Below are positions 25,999 through 35,794 of a stretch of DNA of 64,000 nucleotides, piece by piece (the stretch's first letter is position 1; the number at the start of each line of letters is the position of its first letter). The translations under genes and the position numbers were made by a program. The notes under the pieces were generated by a model, which was not told where the DNA came from, made no database searches, and was given only the letters and a program-made list of their open reading frames with translations. Origin of the DNA: an uncultured Clostridia bacterium (GTDB lineage: Bacteria > Bacillota > Clostridia > Peptostreptococcales > Anaerovoracaceae); the NCBI GenBank assembly GCA_938045615.1, contig CALIBC010000180.1:186001-250000 (forward strand), given 5' to 3'.

Positions 25999-26703
25999 AT
26001 GACTTTTGATCCGAGAAGCAAACTGCTGATTCTTGCAATTACCGGCATATCCGTTTTTCTGAACGAAAGTATTTTGGTGGAATCTCTGTTCATCCTGATA
26101 CCGTTTTTACTTCTTTTGCGGGCGAAAAAAATCCAAGCTGCGCTGAAAAGCGGTATTGCGTTTGCGGTATTGCTGGCGATTCAGATTTGGGCAGTGCCTA
26201 AATTTCCCGTTGCAGCGGGAGGGATAGTGTACATGTTTGTGATGTATATCAGAAAGCTTTTACCTTGCTTTATGCTGGGATCGTTTCTGATTCAAACGAC
26301 AAAGGTAAGCACTTTTTTGGCGGCGATCGGTCGCCTGCGCTTGCCGAAAGGATTTACCGTGGCATTGACCGTCACTCTTAGATATTTTCCGACAATGGCG
26401 GAAGAATGGGGATTTATCAAGGATGCAATGTCACTGCGTGGCATATCGGTCTCTGCCGTCGGGTTATTGTTGCATCCTGTCAGAACTATGGAATATGTTT
26501 ACGTTCCCATGCTGGTGTCCGCATCAAAAATATCCGATGAGATAACGCAGGCTGCCGTGACGCGGGGGATTGAGCGAACGCAGAAACGAACTTGTCTGGA
26601 AAATGTAAAATTTTCGGTGTGGGATGCGATGATCGCGATGACTTATTTGGGCATAGTTTTGATCATAGTGTTCAATAACATAAAAGGAGGCGTTCTTATT
26701 TGA
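25999..26703 (+). CDS. ECF transporter T component (EcfT/CbiQ family)
   Basis: A 234-residue membrane coupling protein. It begins FDPRSKLLILAITG, typical of the family, and carries the coupling-helix Ala-Arg-Gly-type signature as AAVTRGIE near residue 194. It starts directly after the S-component stop and overlaps the ATPase start by four bases (TTGA), so the three are translationally linked. Confidence 0.9.
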   Translation: MTFDPRSKLLILAITGISVFLNESILVESLFILIPFLLLLRAKKIQAALKSGIAFAVLLAIQIWAVPKFPVAAGGIVYMFVMYIRKLLPCFMLGSFLIQTTKVSTFLAAIGRLRLPKGFTVALTVTLRYFPTMAEEWGFIKDAMSLRGISVSAVGLLLHPVRTMEYVYVPMLVSASKISDEITQAAVTRGIERTQKRTCLENVKFSVWDAMIAMTYLGIVLIIVFNNIKGGVLI

Positions 26704-28247
26704 TAACCTTTGATAAAATCTCCTTTCTGTACAAGGGCACGAAAGAAAAAAGTCTGGCTGACATATCGTTTCATATTCCGAAAGGTCAATGCGTACTCCT
26801 GTGTGGCTTGTCCGGATGCGGAAAAACGACGCTTACACGGCTGATCAACGGATTGATTCCCTACTTTTTTGAGGGGAGACTCACAGGTCAAACCAAAGTT
26901 AGAGGGATTGATGCGGCGAAAGTGGATATATCAACTCTTTCGGATGTTGTGGGCACGGTTTTTCAAAATCCGCGTACCCAGTTTTTTAATACGGACACAG
27001 ACAGTGAAATTGTATTCGGATTGGAAAACCGTGGTCTTTCGCAGCAGGAACTCAGGCATGATCTTGAAAGGGTTTACGGGGAGCTGGGCATGGAAAATTT
27101 GCGCGGCCGAAGTATATTCGAACTTTCCGGCGGAGAAAAACAGAAGATAGCATTTGCTTCCGTGTATGCATCGGATCCTGAAATCTTTGTGCTGGATGAG
27201 CCATCCTCAAATCTGGATTATCGCTCAGTCAGAGATTTGCAAAAACTTATCTTGAAGATAAAACGCAGAGGAAAGACAATTGTAATTGCCGAGCATAGGA
27301 TATGGTATTTGATGGATCTGGTCGACCGTGTGATTTTTATGGAAAAAGGCAAGATCACAGAGGATATAGGCATTGAGGAATTCAGCGCACTTTCCGAAAA
27401 AGATGCGGCGCTCGCTGAACTTCGTTGCAGGGATTTGTCGGAAATAAAAGGGTCTTGTTCCAGTATGAGCTGTGCAAATCGGCGATCAAAGTCTGTTACT
27501 GCCGCAATGCGTCCCGGAAAGCCTAAGCCGGAAACGGTCTCGGTGGGCTTGAGCCGAACAGGGCATGATCTAGAAGTGGAGGATCTGACTGTCAGACTTG
27601 GAAAGCAAGCGGTTCTGAACGGTGTATCGTTTGGCATGCGTAGGGGAGAGATACTTGCGGTTACGGGAGAAAACGGGGCGGGCAAAACAACGCTGGCGCG
27701 GGCAATCTGCGGACTGGTCAAGCAAGAAGAGGGCGAAATAAGGTTAGACGGCAACGTTCTTTCGAGAAAGAGACGCAGAAAAAATTCCTATATGGTCATG
27801 CAGGATGTCGGACATCAACTCTTTACAGACAGCGTGTATGCCGAATGCTGTTTGGGCACAAAAAAAGAAAAGCAGGGTCTTATAGACGAGACCTTGGAAC
27901 TGCTTTTGCTTTCGGACTTGAGGCAACGGCATCCGATGTCTCTGTCAGGAGGGCAAAAACAGAGATTGGCCGTGGCGGTCAGCATGCTCTGCGACAAGGA
28001 ACTTCTCATATTCGATGAACCGACAAGCGGACTTGACCTGAAAAGCATGAAAGAAGTGGGCTCTTTGATGCAGCGCCTTGCTGAAGAGGAAAAAATCATT
28101 TTCGTGATAACACATGATATCGAATTTATAAAAACGATTTGCTCGCGGGTAATCATTATGTCTGGAGGGCGAATTGCACAAGAAATATCGGAAGGACAAA
28201 AAGGCGAATTGGAGAACAGCCTTAAAAGAGCAGAAAACAAGAAATAA
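26700..28247 (+). CDS. ECF transporter ATPase, two fused nucleotide-binding domains
   Basis: The 515-residue protein contains two ABC domains. Domain 1 has Walker A GLSGCGKTT, signature LSGGEKQ and Walker B FVLDEPSS. Domain 2 (from about residue 290) has Walker A GENGAGKTT, signature LSGGQKQR and Walker B LIFDEPTS. It energises the adjacent EcfT and S components. It starts at TTG 26700, after AAAGGAGG. The tail overlaps codons upstream of the next gene's real start. Confidence 0.92.
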   Translation: MITFDKISFLYKGTKEKSLADISFHIPKGQCVLLCGLSGCGKTTLTRLINGLIPYFFEGRLTGQTKVRGIDAAKVDISTLSDVVGTVFQNPRTQFFNTDTDSEIVFGLENRGLSQQELRHDLERVYGELGMENLRGRSIFELSGGEKQKIAFASVYASDPEIFVLDEPSSNLDYRSVRDLQKLILKIKRRGKTIVIAEHRIWYLMDLVDRVIFMEKGKITEDIGIEEFSALSEKDAALAELRCRDLSEIKGSCSSMSCANRRSKSVTAAMRPGKPKPETVSVGLSRTGHDLEVEDLTVRLGKQAVLNGVSFGMRRGEILAVTGENGAGKTTLARAICGLVKQEEGEIRLDGNVLSRKRRRKNSYMVMQDVGHQLFTDSVYAECCLGTKKEKQGLIDETLELLLLSDLRQRHPMSLSGGQKQRLAVAVSMLCDKELLIFDEPTSGLDLKSMKEVGSLMQRLAEEEKIIFVITHDIEFIKTICSRVIIMSGGRIAQEISEGQKGELENSLKRAENKK

Positions 28248-28323
28248 AGAAACGATTTTCGACGGTTTTCGACAGGCAATGAAAATGGATTGCGGAAACG
28301 ACTGTGACATGGAGGAAAAGAAA

Positions 28324-30123
28324 ATGGAACCGGACATGAACAAAGAAAGAAAAGCAATGAAAAAGACCGGGTGCGGCGCCGGAAAAAGCTCTGCCCGCTA
28401 TCTGTTCAAACTTGCGGAATCATGTAGAAAAGAACTTGCCGGTTCGGTCATATTCGCCGTTTTGGGAGCGGCATCGGGAATCGTTCCCTACATTGCAGTT
28501 TCGCGCATTGCAATTCTGATATGTAAGGGTGATTATGAGGTGCGTGATATTGTTTTGACGGCGCTTGTCGCGCTTACGGGATATATGGGTCAGCTCATTT
28601 TGTCGACCTTGTCCACAATACGTTCGCACCGCGCGGCATTTACCGTGCTTGAAAATATACGCACTAAGCTTACTGCAAAGTTGTCGAATGTTCCGATGGG
28701 ATTTATCCTCGACACTCCGTCGGGAAAGTTCAAGACCATGCTCGTTGACACAGTTGAAAAACTGGAACTTCCGCTTGCCCACATGATTCCGGAACTGACA
28801 GCAAACCTGCTTATCCCAATACTCATGCTGGCGTATTTCTTTTCCTTTGACTGGAGATTGGCGCTTATCGCATTTGCGACATTTCCTGTCGGGATGATTT
28901 GCTATATGGGAATGATGAAAGATTATGAAAAACGCTACTCCGCAGTGCTTGCAACAGGTAAAAATATGGACGCCGCCACAGTTGAATACATAGGCGGGAT
29001 CGAGGTCATAAAGGCATTCAACCAAAGTGATATTTCTTACGGGAAATATGTTGATGCGGTAAACAGAAGCGAAAAATCGAAAGAAGAATGGTTCACAAAG
29101 ACGAATCCGTACTATGCCGCAGGTCTTGCGATTGCACCATCAAGTCTTTTGGGAGTGCTGCCGCTGGGTGCGTGGTTCTATATGGATGGCACGATCTCGG
29201 CGGGGAATTTCATATCATGCATTATTTTGTCGCTAGGACTGATCGCACCGCTTATCCAGGCTCTCAGATATACAGACAGCTTTGCAATGGTGGATTCCAC
29301 AATAAAGGAAATAAGGAGCCTTATGGAAGCGGAAGAATTGGATCGCCCGCAGGAATACAAAGAGCTTGAAGGAAATCAAATTGAGTTTGCACACGTCTCT
29401 TTTTCCTATGGCAGCGAAGAAGTACTTCACGATATTTGCTTTCAAACCGTTCCGAACGCAATGACCGCACTGGTAGGGCCGTCAGGATCGGGCAAATCCA
29501 CTGTTGCCCGACTCATAGCATCTTTTTGGGAGGCGGGCGCCGGGCAGGTTTTGATAGGCGGATGCGATGTGCGTGAGATACCGCTTGCCCAAATTATGGA
29601 ACATGTTGCCTACGTTTCGCAGGATAATTATTTGTTTCACATGTCCGTAAAGGAAAATATTAGGATAGGAAAACCGGGCGCAACGGACTCCGAAATAGAG
29701 GGTGCCGCAAAAAGAGCAAGTTGCCATGACTTTATCATGTCGCTTTCGGACGGTTACGATACAGTGGTAGGGGACGGTGGTGGAAACCTCTCCGGCGGCG
29801 AAAAACAACGTATAGCCATAGCAAGAGCGATATTGAAAGACAGTCCTGTAGTTGTATTGGATGAGGCAACCGCATTTACCGATCCGGAAAACGAAGCTGT
29901 GATTCAGCGATCCATAGCGGCGCTTGTCGAAGGAAAGACGCTTATAGTTATCGCACACAGACTCTCGACAATAACCGCGGCAGATAAAATTATAGTGATG
30001 AACCGTGGGAGAATCGAAGCACAGGGCAGGCATGAAAATCTTTTGAAAACCTGTGAACTTTACAGAAGTCTTTGGGAGGCGCACACCTGTGGAGGTGACA
30101 CAAAGGAGGATCCAAATGATTAA
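28324..30123 (+). CDS. ABC exporter half-transporter (membrane plus ATPase domain), first of pair
   Basis: The 599-residue product has a six-helix membrane domain (about 25-300) fused to an ABC ATPase (about 350-585) with Walker A GPSGSGKST, signature LSGGEKQR, Walker B VVVLDEAT and H-loop IAHRLSTI. ATG 28324 is chosen because GGAGG (28311-28315) lies eight bases before it; the frame is open further up to 28174. It pairs with the next gene, which it overlaps by eight bases. Such pairs next to siderophore-like systems can import (YbtPQ-type) as well as export; direction here is unknown. Confidence 0.9.
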   Translation: MEPDMNKERKAMKKTGCGAGKSSARYLFKLAESCRKELAGSVIFAVLGAASGIVPYIAVSRIAILICKGDYEVRDIVLTALVALTGYMGQLILSTLSTIRSHRAAFTVLENIRTKLTAKLSNVPMGFILDTPSGKFKTMLVDTVEKLELPLAHMIPELTANLLIPILMLAYFFSFDWRLALIAFATFPVGMICYMGMMKDYEKRYSAVLATGKNMDAATVEYIGGIEVIKAFNQSDISYGKYVDAVNRSEKSKEEWFTKTNPYYAAGLAIAPSSLLGVLPLGAWFYMDGTISAGNFISCIILSLGLIAPLIQALRYTDSFAMVDSTIKEIRSLMEAEELDRPQEYKELEGNQIEFAHVSFSYGSEEVLHDICFQTVPNAMTALVGPSGSGKSTVARLIASFWEAGAGQVLIGGCDVREIPLAQIMEHVAYVSQDNYLFHMSVKENIRIGKPGATDSEIEGAAKRASCHDFIMSLSDGYDTVVGDGGGNLSGGEKQRIAIARAILKDSPVVVLDEATAFTDPENEAVIQRSIAALVEGKTLIVIAHRLSTITAADKIIVMNRGRIEAQGRHENLLKTCELYRSLWEAHTCGGDTKEDPND

Positions 30124-31870
30124 AATTATCAAAAGACTGCTTGAGTTTTCCGGAAAGGAAAAAAATAAACTGCTTCTTTCCTTTGTATTCCATATGTGCA
30201 ATTCATTTTTTGAGATGCTTCCCATCATGGCCATAATTACGGTGCTTTCGGGTATACTGTCATCTTTTGAAGGTAAAGAAATGCCTTATGGGGCGATTTG
30301 GATTTCATTTGGGATAATGGTTTTGAGTATAGTGGGAAAGATGGTTTTTATAAATTTATCTTCCCAAAAAAGAACCTTCGGCAGTTTTTCGATGTGCACA
30401 AGATGGCGCATTAAACTGGGAGAAAGATTGAAAAGGGCGCCCATGGGATATTTTGCCAAACATCGCCCGGGAGACATTACAGCTGCGGTAACGACAACGC
30501 TCGGAGACCTGGAAACAAGTTCCGTAACGATAACCGAGTCGGTGGCAGGAGGTTTTATCCATGCTTTCATAATCTGCTTATGGCTTCTTGTCTATGAATG
30601 GAGAATAGGATTGCTTACGCTACTTGGTCTTTTGTTTTCACTTTTTATTTACGGGAAAACCCAAAATGCGGGGAAAAAATACTCTCCGCGGCGCCAGGCT
30701 GCGCAAACCCGGCTGGTAACGGGAGTTTTGGAGTATGTTCAGGGTATGAGCGTGGTCAAGGCTTTCGGTTTGGGGGAAAAGGCCGGCAAAACGGTGGATA
30801 AAGCGATTCAAGAGAGCGCGGAAGCGAATATAGTATTGGAAAGAGTCTTTTCCGGATTGGCTGCGATATTTCAGACGGTGTTCAAATTCATAAGAGCCGC
30901 AATTCTTATTGTGGCGCCGTATCTTTTGCTTAAGGGGGAAATAACCGCCGAAAAGTGCCTGCTTTTGGTCGTTGCAAGCTTCATGATATATGCAACGGTG
31001 GAACTTGCGGGCAGCATCGCCGCAGTGGCAAGGGTTGTCGATGCTTGTCTTGACAGACTCGAGAAAATAGCCGATATTCCTCTGCTTGATGAGAACGGAG
31101 AAGAACATACCCCGAAGAATTACGATATCGACGTTCGCAACATTACTTTTTCCTATGACAAAAAAGAGGTGATACGGGATATCTCATTCAGACTGCCTCA
31201 GGCGACAAGCTGTGCAATCGTAGGCCCTTCGGGTTCGGGAAAAACGACGCTCTGCAATTTGATCGCACGTTTTTGGGACGTGGACAGAGGCGAGATATTG
31301 CTTGGCGGAACGGATGTCAGGGATTATACCTGCGATGGTTTGCTTAAAAACTTCTCAATAGTCTTTCAGCAGGTATATCTTTTTGAAGACACGATAGAAA
31401 ACAATATTCGTTTCGGGAGGCCGGATGCTAGCACGGAGGAAGTTGTGTACGCCGCAAAGAAAGCTTGCTGTCATGATTTTATATCTGAACTTCCTCAGGG
31501 ATACAAGACACAGGTGGGAGAGAGCGGAGCAAAATTGTCCGGAGGTGAAAAACAACGTATTTCGATAGCAAGGGCAATTTTAAAGGATGCGCCGATCGTT
31601 ATTTTGGACGAAGCGACGGCCAGTGTGGATCCGGAAAATGAAATCGAACTTCAAAAAGCGATAGCCGAGCTTACCAAAGACAAAACACTGCTTATGATTG
31701 CACACAGATTGAATACCGTTCGTGGAGCTGATCAGATCCTCGTTCTGGATAAAGGGAAAATAGTGCAGAGGGGAACGCACCGTGAGCTTATCGCACAAGA
31801 CGGCATATACAGACACTTTGTGGTCATGAGGGAAGAGGCGATTGATTGGAAACTCGCCGGGGGGAAGTGA
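30116..31870 (+). CDS. ABC exporter half-transporter, second of pair
   Basis: The 584-residue partner of the preceding protein has the same layout: membrane domain (about 15-300) and ATPase with Walker A GPSGSGKTT, signature LSGGEKQR, Walker B IVILDEATAS and H-loop IAHRLNTV. Both members keep a catalytic Glu after Walker B, so neither ATPase site is obviously degenerate. ATG 30116 follows AAAGGAGGA. The stop overlaps the start of the following gene (TGATG). Confidence 0.92.
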   Translation: MIKIIKRLLEFSGKEKNKLLLSFVFHMCNSFFEMLPIMAIITVLSGILSSFEGKEMPYGAIWISFGIMVLSIVGKMVFINLSSQKRTFGSFSMCTRWRIKLGERLKRAPMGYFAKHRPGDITAAVTTTLGDLETSSVTITESVAGGFIHAFIICLWLLVYEWRIGLLTLLGLLFSLFIYGKTQNAGKKYSPRRQAAQTRLVTGVLEYVQGMSVVKAFGLGEKAGKTVDKAIQESAEANIVLERVFSGLAAIFQTVFKFIRAAILIVAPYLLLKGEITAEKCLLLVVASFMIYATVELAGSIAAVARVVDACLDRLEKIADIPLLDENGEEHTPKNYDIDVRNITFSYDKKEVIRDISFRLPQATSCAIVGPSGSGKTTLCNLIARFWDVDRGEILLGGTDVRDYTCDGLLKNFSIVFQQVYLFEDTIENNIRFGRPDASTEEVVYAAKKACCHDFISELPQGYKTQVGESGAKLSGGEKQRISIARAILKDAPIVILDEATASVDPENEIELQKAIAELTKDKTLLMIAHRLNTVRGADQILVLDKGKIVQRGTHRELIAQDGIYRHFVVMREEAIDWKLAGGK

Positions 31871-32457
31871 TGAAATACGCAAAATTTTACCGTGAGAAAT
31901 TGGATATGGATCTGTTGGAACGCATAGATGCGGAGCATAAAAAAAAGATGCGGCTTCTGGTAAGCGAGTTGGAAAGCGGGGACGGGACGAAAAAACGGAA
32001 GAAACGCCAAAAGACCAGTATATTGCCTAACATAGCCCTATATAAGGTTTTCACAGAAAATGGGATTTCAAAGAAGAAAGCATACGAGCTTGTCAAAGAA
32101 TATTCATTTCATATTGCTAAAAGAAACCATAATATGTTGGAAAAATTGTTTCACATTCCCGGTTTTTTCAGGGTGTTCGGATTCTTTATGAGGACAGGAA
32201 TGGAAGGCGATGAGATATGGACAAGCAAAATCATCGTCGACGATTCCCGGAAGTTCCACGCCGATGTTCTGAAATGCCTGTGGTGTGATACCTGCGCATA
32301 TTTCGGTTGCCCCGAACTTTGTGAAATATTCTGCTTGTGTGATCATATAGTGTTTGGGGACATAGCAAAATTGGAGTTTGACCGAAGCCAAACTTTGGGA
32401 ATGGGAGGAGAAAAGTGTGATTTTCGCTTCCGTTCGAAAAACGACGGAGAGTCATAG
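31870..32457 (+). CDS. L-2-amino-thiazoline-4-carboxylic acid hydrolase family protein
   Basis: The 195-residue protein resembles the ATC-hydrolase-like family. Its conserved C-terminal region has a Cys-rich segment CLWCDTCAYFGCPELCEIFC, then CDHIVFGDIAKLEFDR and the closing TLGMGGEKCDFRFR. In characterised members this family opens a thiazoline ring; many members in transport or natural-product clusters have no assigned substrate. It starts by a one-base overlap with the ABC gene, so it is co-translated. Confidence 0.75.
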   Translation: MKYAKFYREKLDMDLLERIDAEHKKKMRLLVSELESGDGTKKRKKRQKTSILPNIALYKVFTENGISKKKAYELVKEYSFHIAKRNHNMLEKLFHIPGFFRVFGFFMRTGMEGDEIWTSKIIVDDSRKFHADVLKCLWCDTCAYFGCPELCEIFCLCDHIVFGDIAKLEFDRSQTLGMGGEKCDFRFRSKNDGES

Positions 32458-32513
32458 AAATTCATGGAATTTGATGGGATTCGATAGAGATTGACGGAAA
32501 TTCATAGAGATTG
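32454..32513 (+). repeat. Six-unit 10-bp degenerate tandem repeat
   Basis: Units in register are ATAGAAATTC, ATGGAATTTG, ATGGGATTCG, ATAGAGATTG, ACGGAAATTC and ATAGAGATTG, consensus ATRGRRATTS. They fill the gap between the hydrolase stop (32455-32457) and the ribosome site of the MATE gene (AAGGAGG, 32516-32522). Function unknown. Confidence 0.8.
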
Positions 32514-32531
32514 ACAAGGAGGGTTTTGGAG

Positions 32532-33911
32532 ATGGATGTACGAGATAAACTGCTTACGGAAAATCCGTGGAAATTGATGATAAGCTTAAGTCTTCCGGCT
32601 ATTTTGGGTCAACTTATAGTAGGTCTGTATTCTTTTGTGGATTCGATTTATGTGGGTCAAATGGTGGGAACGGATGCGATGAGTGCCGTTTCGGCGGCAT
32701 CCCCGTTTCTTCTGTTCAACAATGCCATCGCCGTTCTTTTGGGTGTCGGTTCAGGCTCGATACTGTCACGTGCAATAGGTGACCGCGACGAAAAGACGAT
32801 AGATGAAATTATGGGAAATCTTACACTTTTGGTGATTTTGCTTTCATCGGTCGTGATGGTCGCAGGCATGGTTTTTGCGCCGGAATTGCTGAGGCTTTCG
32901 GGAGCTCGGGGAACTGTTCTGGAAATGGGTGTTTCTTACCTTAGGACAGTTTACATCGGATCGATATTTGTGAACTTTATGCAGGGCGCAAATATGGTAA
33001 TCCGTGCCGAAGGACGTATGAAGACCGCTATGGGCATAATGGCGGCGGGTGCAATTTTAAACATTGTATTGGATCCGATATTTATACTGATTCTACCCGA
33101 CCGCGGCCCACAGGCGGTTGCGATCGCGACGGTAATATCCCAATTTGTTCAGGCTGCGGCAACATTGTTTTATTTCTTGAAAAAAAGTCCCGTGGTGAAA
33201 TTCCATGGGATAAGACTTGCGGGGGAATTGAATCCGGAGATATTTTCGGTCGGCGTCAGCGCTATGTTTATGCAGGTTATGATGCTTGTTCAGATGACCG
33301 TCGTATATAACACTGCGGTGCGTTTTGGGGGAGGTTCTCAGATCGCACTGATGGGCGCTGCGCAAAGAGTTATGCAACTTGCTTTTGTTCCGATTTGGGG
33401 GATGAGCCAAGGCATGCAACCGGCAGTCGGAACCAACTTCGGAGCAAAGCTGTATCCAAGGGTCAAAAAACTGACCAATGTTTTTATCGTCGGATCCACC
33501 TGCCTTGCGGGAGCATTTTTTATAGTCATTGAAGTGTTTCCGAGGCAGATACTGTCTGCTTTTATCACAGATCGCGACATAGTGACTTCAGGTTTGTTCA
33601 ATTTCAGATTGATGTACTGCGCTTTTGCAACTTATGGTCTGCTGATAATGGTTGTTACTTATTTTCAATCGCTCGGAAAAGCAAAACAGGCTGGTGTACT
33701 GGTGATGCTCAGACAACTCGTGCTGGTGATTCCGCTGGTTCTTACAATGCCTCTTCTGCTCGGTGGTGATGTGCTGGGCGTTTGGCTTGCGCTGCCTTTG
33801 AATGATGTCATAATTCTTATTGTGGCGATCAGTCTTCTGATAAAGGAATATGGATATCTGAAAGAAATGGCGGAGAACTTGCCTGAAAAAAATACCGGAG
33901 AATCATTATGA
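32532..33911 (+). CDS. MATE-family multidrug efflux transporter
   Basis: A 459-residue, twelve-helix MATE protein (DinF/NorM superfamily). The N-terminal half has TENPWKLMISLSLPAILGQL and SIYVGQMVGTDAMSAVS; the C-terminal half has the repeated layout with MGAAQRVMQLAFVPIWGMSQG. These cation-coupled pumps export drugs or metabolites. ATG 32532 follows AAGGAGG with nine bases. It overlaps the next gene by four bases. Confidence 0.92.
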   Translation: MDVRDKLLTENPWKLMISLSLPAILGQLIVGLYSFVDSIYVGQMVGTDAMSAVSAASPFLLFNNAIAVLLGVGSGSILSRAIGDRDEKTIDEIMGNLTLLVILLSSVVMVAGMVFAPELLRLSGARGTVLEMGVSYLRTVYIGSIFVNFMQGANMVIRAEGRMKTAMGIMAAGAILNIVLDPIFILILPDRGPQAVAIATVISQFVQAAATLFYFLKKSPVVKFHGIRLAGELNPEIFSVGVSAMFMQVMMLVQMTVVYNTAVRFGGGSQIALMGAAQRVMQLAFVPIWGMSQGMQPAVGTNFGAKLYPRVKKLTNVFIVGSTCLAGAFFIVIEVFPRQILSAFITDRDIVTSGLFNFRLMYCAFATYGLLIMVVTYFQSLGKAKQAGVLVMLRQLVLVIPLVLTMPLLLGGDVLGVWLALPLNDVIILIVAISLLIKEYGYLKEMAENLPEKNTGESL

Positions 33912-35794
33912 AGAAGCTATGTGTTTTATTCTTATGTTCGATGTTTGTTTTTTTGGCGTGTGCCGGCAGTGCTTTTGGCATGAAAAACTCTGTGAATTCC
34001 GCAAGCCATGAATTGGTGAATCACGTAGAGTATGGAAAAGCGATAGATGCGGTCGCGGGAAAACATATAGGAAAAAGCGTTCCCGGCGCCTGTGTAATAA
34101 TATCCGAACATGGCAAAATTGTTTGCGCAAAGACATATGGGTACAGCGATTTGGAAAAGGAAAAACCGATGAATTGCGAAGATTTGGTTTTTGAATGGGG
34201 TTCGATATCGAAAACGTTCGTGTGGGTATGCGCAATGAAGTTGGCTGAACAGGGGAAACTCGATCTGAATGAGGATATAAAAAGATATTTGCCGAAAGGT
34301 TTTCTGAAAAAACTGCATTACGATAAGCCGATAACGATGCTAAACCTGATGAATCATACCGCAGGCTTTGAGGAACAGCTCATAGATCTGCGATATCTGA
34401 ACGGGGATCGGGAAAGAACGCTTGCGGATGTATTGTCCGAACATCAGCCCGAGCAAGTACTCGCTCCGGGGAAAATCAGTGCATATTCCAACTGGGGTGC
34501 GGCACTTGCGGGCTTTATCGTTGAAAGGGTAAGCGATCAGAACTATAAAGAGTACGTAAAAAAGCATATTTTAGCGCCGCTTAAGATGAAGAGCACCTCA
34601 GTGGGTCCGTTTTGGAGCGACATTCCCGGTCTTTTGAGTAAAAAATCAAAAGGATATTCATTTTCAAAGGGAAAGTTCAGGAAAGAAGATCCAATGCATT
34701 TGCGGATGTATCCCGCAGGAACCATGAACGGCTCATTAGGCGACTTGCTGCGCTATGCCTGCGAACTTGCCAAAGGATATAAAAAAAGCAGTGCCCTGTT
34801 TCGCAATCCCGTCACCAAAAAACAAATGTTCACTCAATCATACCGTGCTTATGGTTCGAACGCCGGTCTTTCCCACGGATTCTGGCAGTACGCCGGCAAT
34901 TCCGGTATCTTGGGTCATGAAGGCGGAACTTACGGATTCAAAGTGCAGTTTTGGGTGGAACCGAAAAAGGAACGGGCAATTCTGATCATGACCAATGTGA
35001 TGGAAACAGAGTTTTGCTCCGACATAATGAAAGCGATAGTTCCCGAAAAACCTTATGTTGAGCCGGGCAAAGGCGTAAATGGGGGCAAAGGCGTAAATGC
35101 TGTAAATATAAAAAAGCTTGAGGGTGATTATCTTCCTGCTCGATCCGCATGGGAAAATGTGGGGAAAATACAGGGGCGAATCAATATGATCTCCATTGCG
35201 GAGGGGAAAAACGGAAGAATTTCTCTTACAAGGCCGTTCAAGGGCAAAAAAACATATTATGAGCCTTTAAAATCAAATGTCTTTATCCGAAAAGACGCAA
35301 GACCTGAGGAGCGTATTTTGGCGTTTGATGTCAGGGGCGGCAACGTGCGTTCAATGAGTTTCAGATTGGCTCATGAGTATGTGCCGGCAAAAGTGACTCA
35401 AGGAAAAATTGGAACCGCCACAGGTTTGGGAGTCTACTTGGCAGCGTCGGTGTTATTTTTGATATCCCTGCTGAAAAATATCTTTATCCTTTTACGAAAA
35501 AGCGATAAAAGGCGAAATGGATATCGCCTGCGCAGTTTGCATGTTGCGGTTTGCGGGACGTTGATCGGAGCGTGCGGCATTGCGGGAATGCTCCACTGGT
35601 TTTCCGTGTACAGTTTAATTTCCCATGAACTGATTGTCATAGTTGCGGCAGGTTGGATTTGCGCTGTCGCCGGAATGGCCGGAGCCATATACGGCTGCAT
35701 AAAACAGAAAACCATGGGAAGCGTGATTTTAGCGCTTATATTTGCAGCTCAATGTTCAGCGGCGTATTATCTTGGATTTCTGACGATGATTTGA
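33908..35794 (+). CDS. CubicO/class C beta-lactamase-like serine hydrolase with C-terminal membrane anchor
   Basis: The 628-residue protein has an N-terminal signal peptide (LCSMFVFLACAGSAFG) and a penicillin-binding-protein-like domain (about 45-380). The SxxK motif is S99-I-S-K, a YSN motif sits near residue 192, and HEGG near 338 takes the place of KTG. After a linker with an 18-base tandem duplication (35065-35099) and a beta-rich region, four hydrophobic helices (about 503-628) follow. It is likely an extracellular, membrane-held hydrolase; the substrate is unknown. It overlaps the MATE gene by ATGA. Confidence 0.85.
   Translation: MKKLCVLFLCSMFVFLACAGSAFGMKNSVNSASHELVNHVEYGKAIDAVAGKHIGKSVPGACVIISEHGKIVCAKTYGYSDLEKEKPMNCEDLVFEWGSISKTFVWVCAMKLAEQGKLDLNEDIKRYLPKGFLKKLHYDKPITMLNLMNHTAGFEEQLIDLRYLNGDRERTLADVLSEHQPEQVLAPGKISAYSNWGAALAGFIVERVSDQNYKEYVKKHILAPLKMKSTSVGPFWSDIPGLLSKKSKGYSFSKGKFRKEDPMHLRMYPAGTMNGSLGDLLRYACELAKGYKKSSALFRNPVTKKQMFTQSYRAYGSNAGLSHGFWQYAGNSGILGHEGGTYGFKVQFWVEPKKERAILIMTNVMETEFCSDIMKAIVPEKPYVEPGKGVNGGKGVNAVNIKKLEGDYLPARSAWENVGKIQGRINMISIAEGKNGRISLTRPFKGKKTYYEPLKSNVFIRKDARPEERILAFDVRGGNVRSMSFRLAHEYVPAKVTQGKIGTATGLGVYLAASVLFLISLLKNIFILLRKSDKRRNGYRLRSLHVAVCGTLIGACGIAGMLHWFSVYSLISHELIVIVAAGWICAVAGMAGAIYGCIKQKTMGSVILALIFAAQCSAAYYLGFLTMI

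Noticed and set aside
28174..28323. Longer N-terminus for the first ABC half-transporter
   Set aside because: The frame overlaps the ECF ATPase gene and only ATG 28324 has a well-spaced GGAGG.
32454..32513. CRISPR-like array
   Set aside because: Units are 10 bases, degenerate and abut without spacers; no cas genes.
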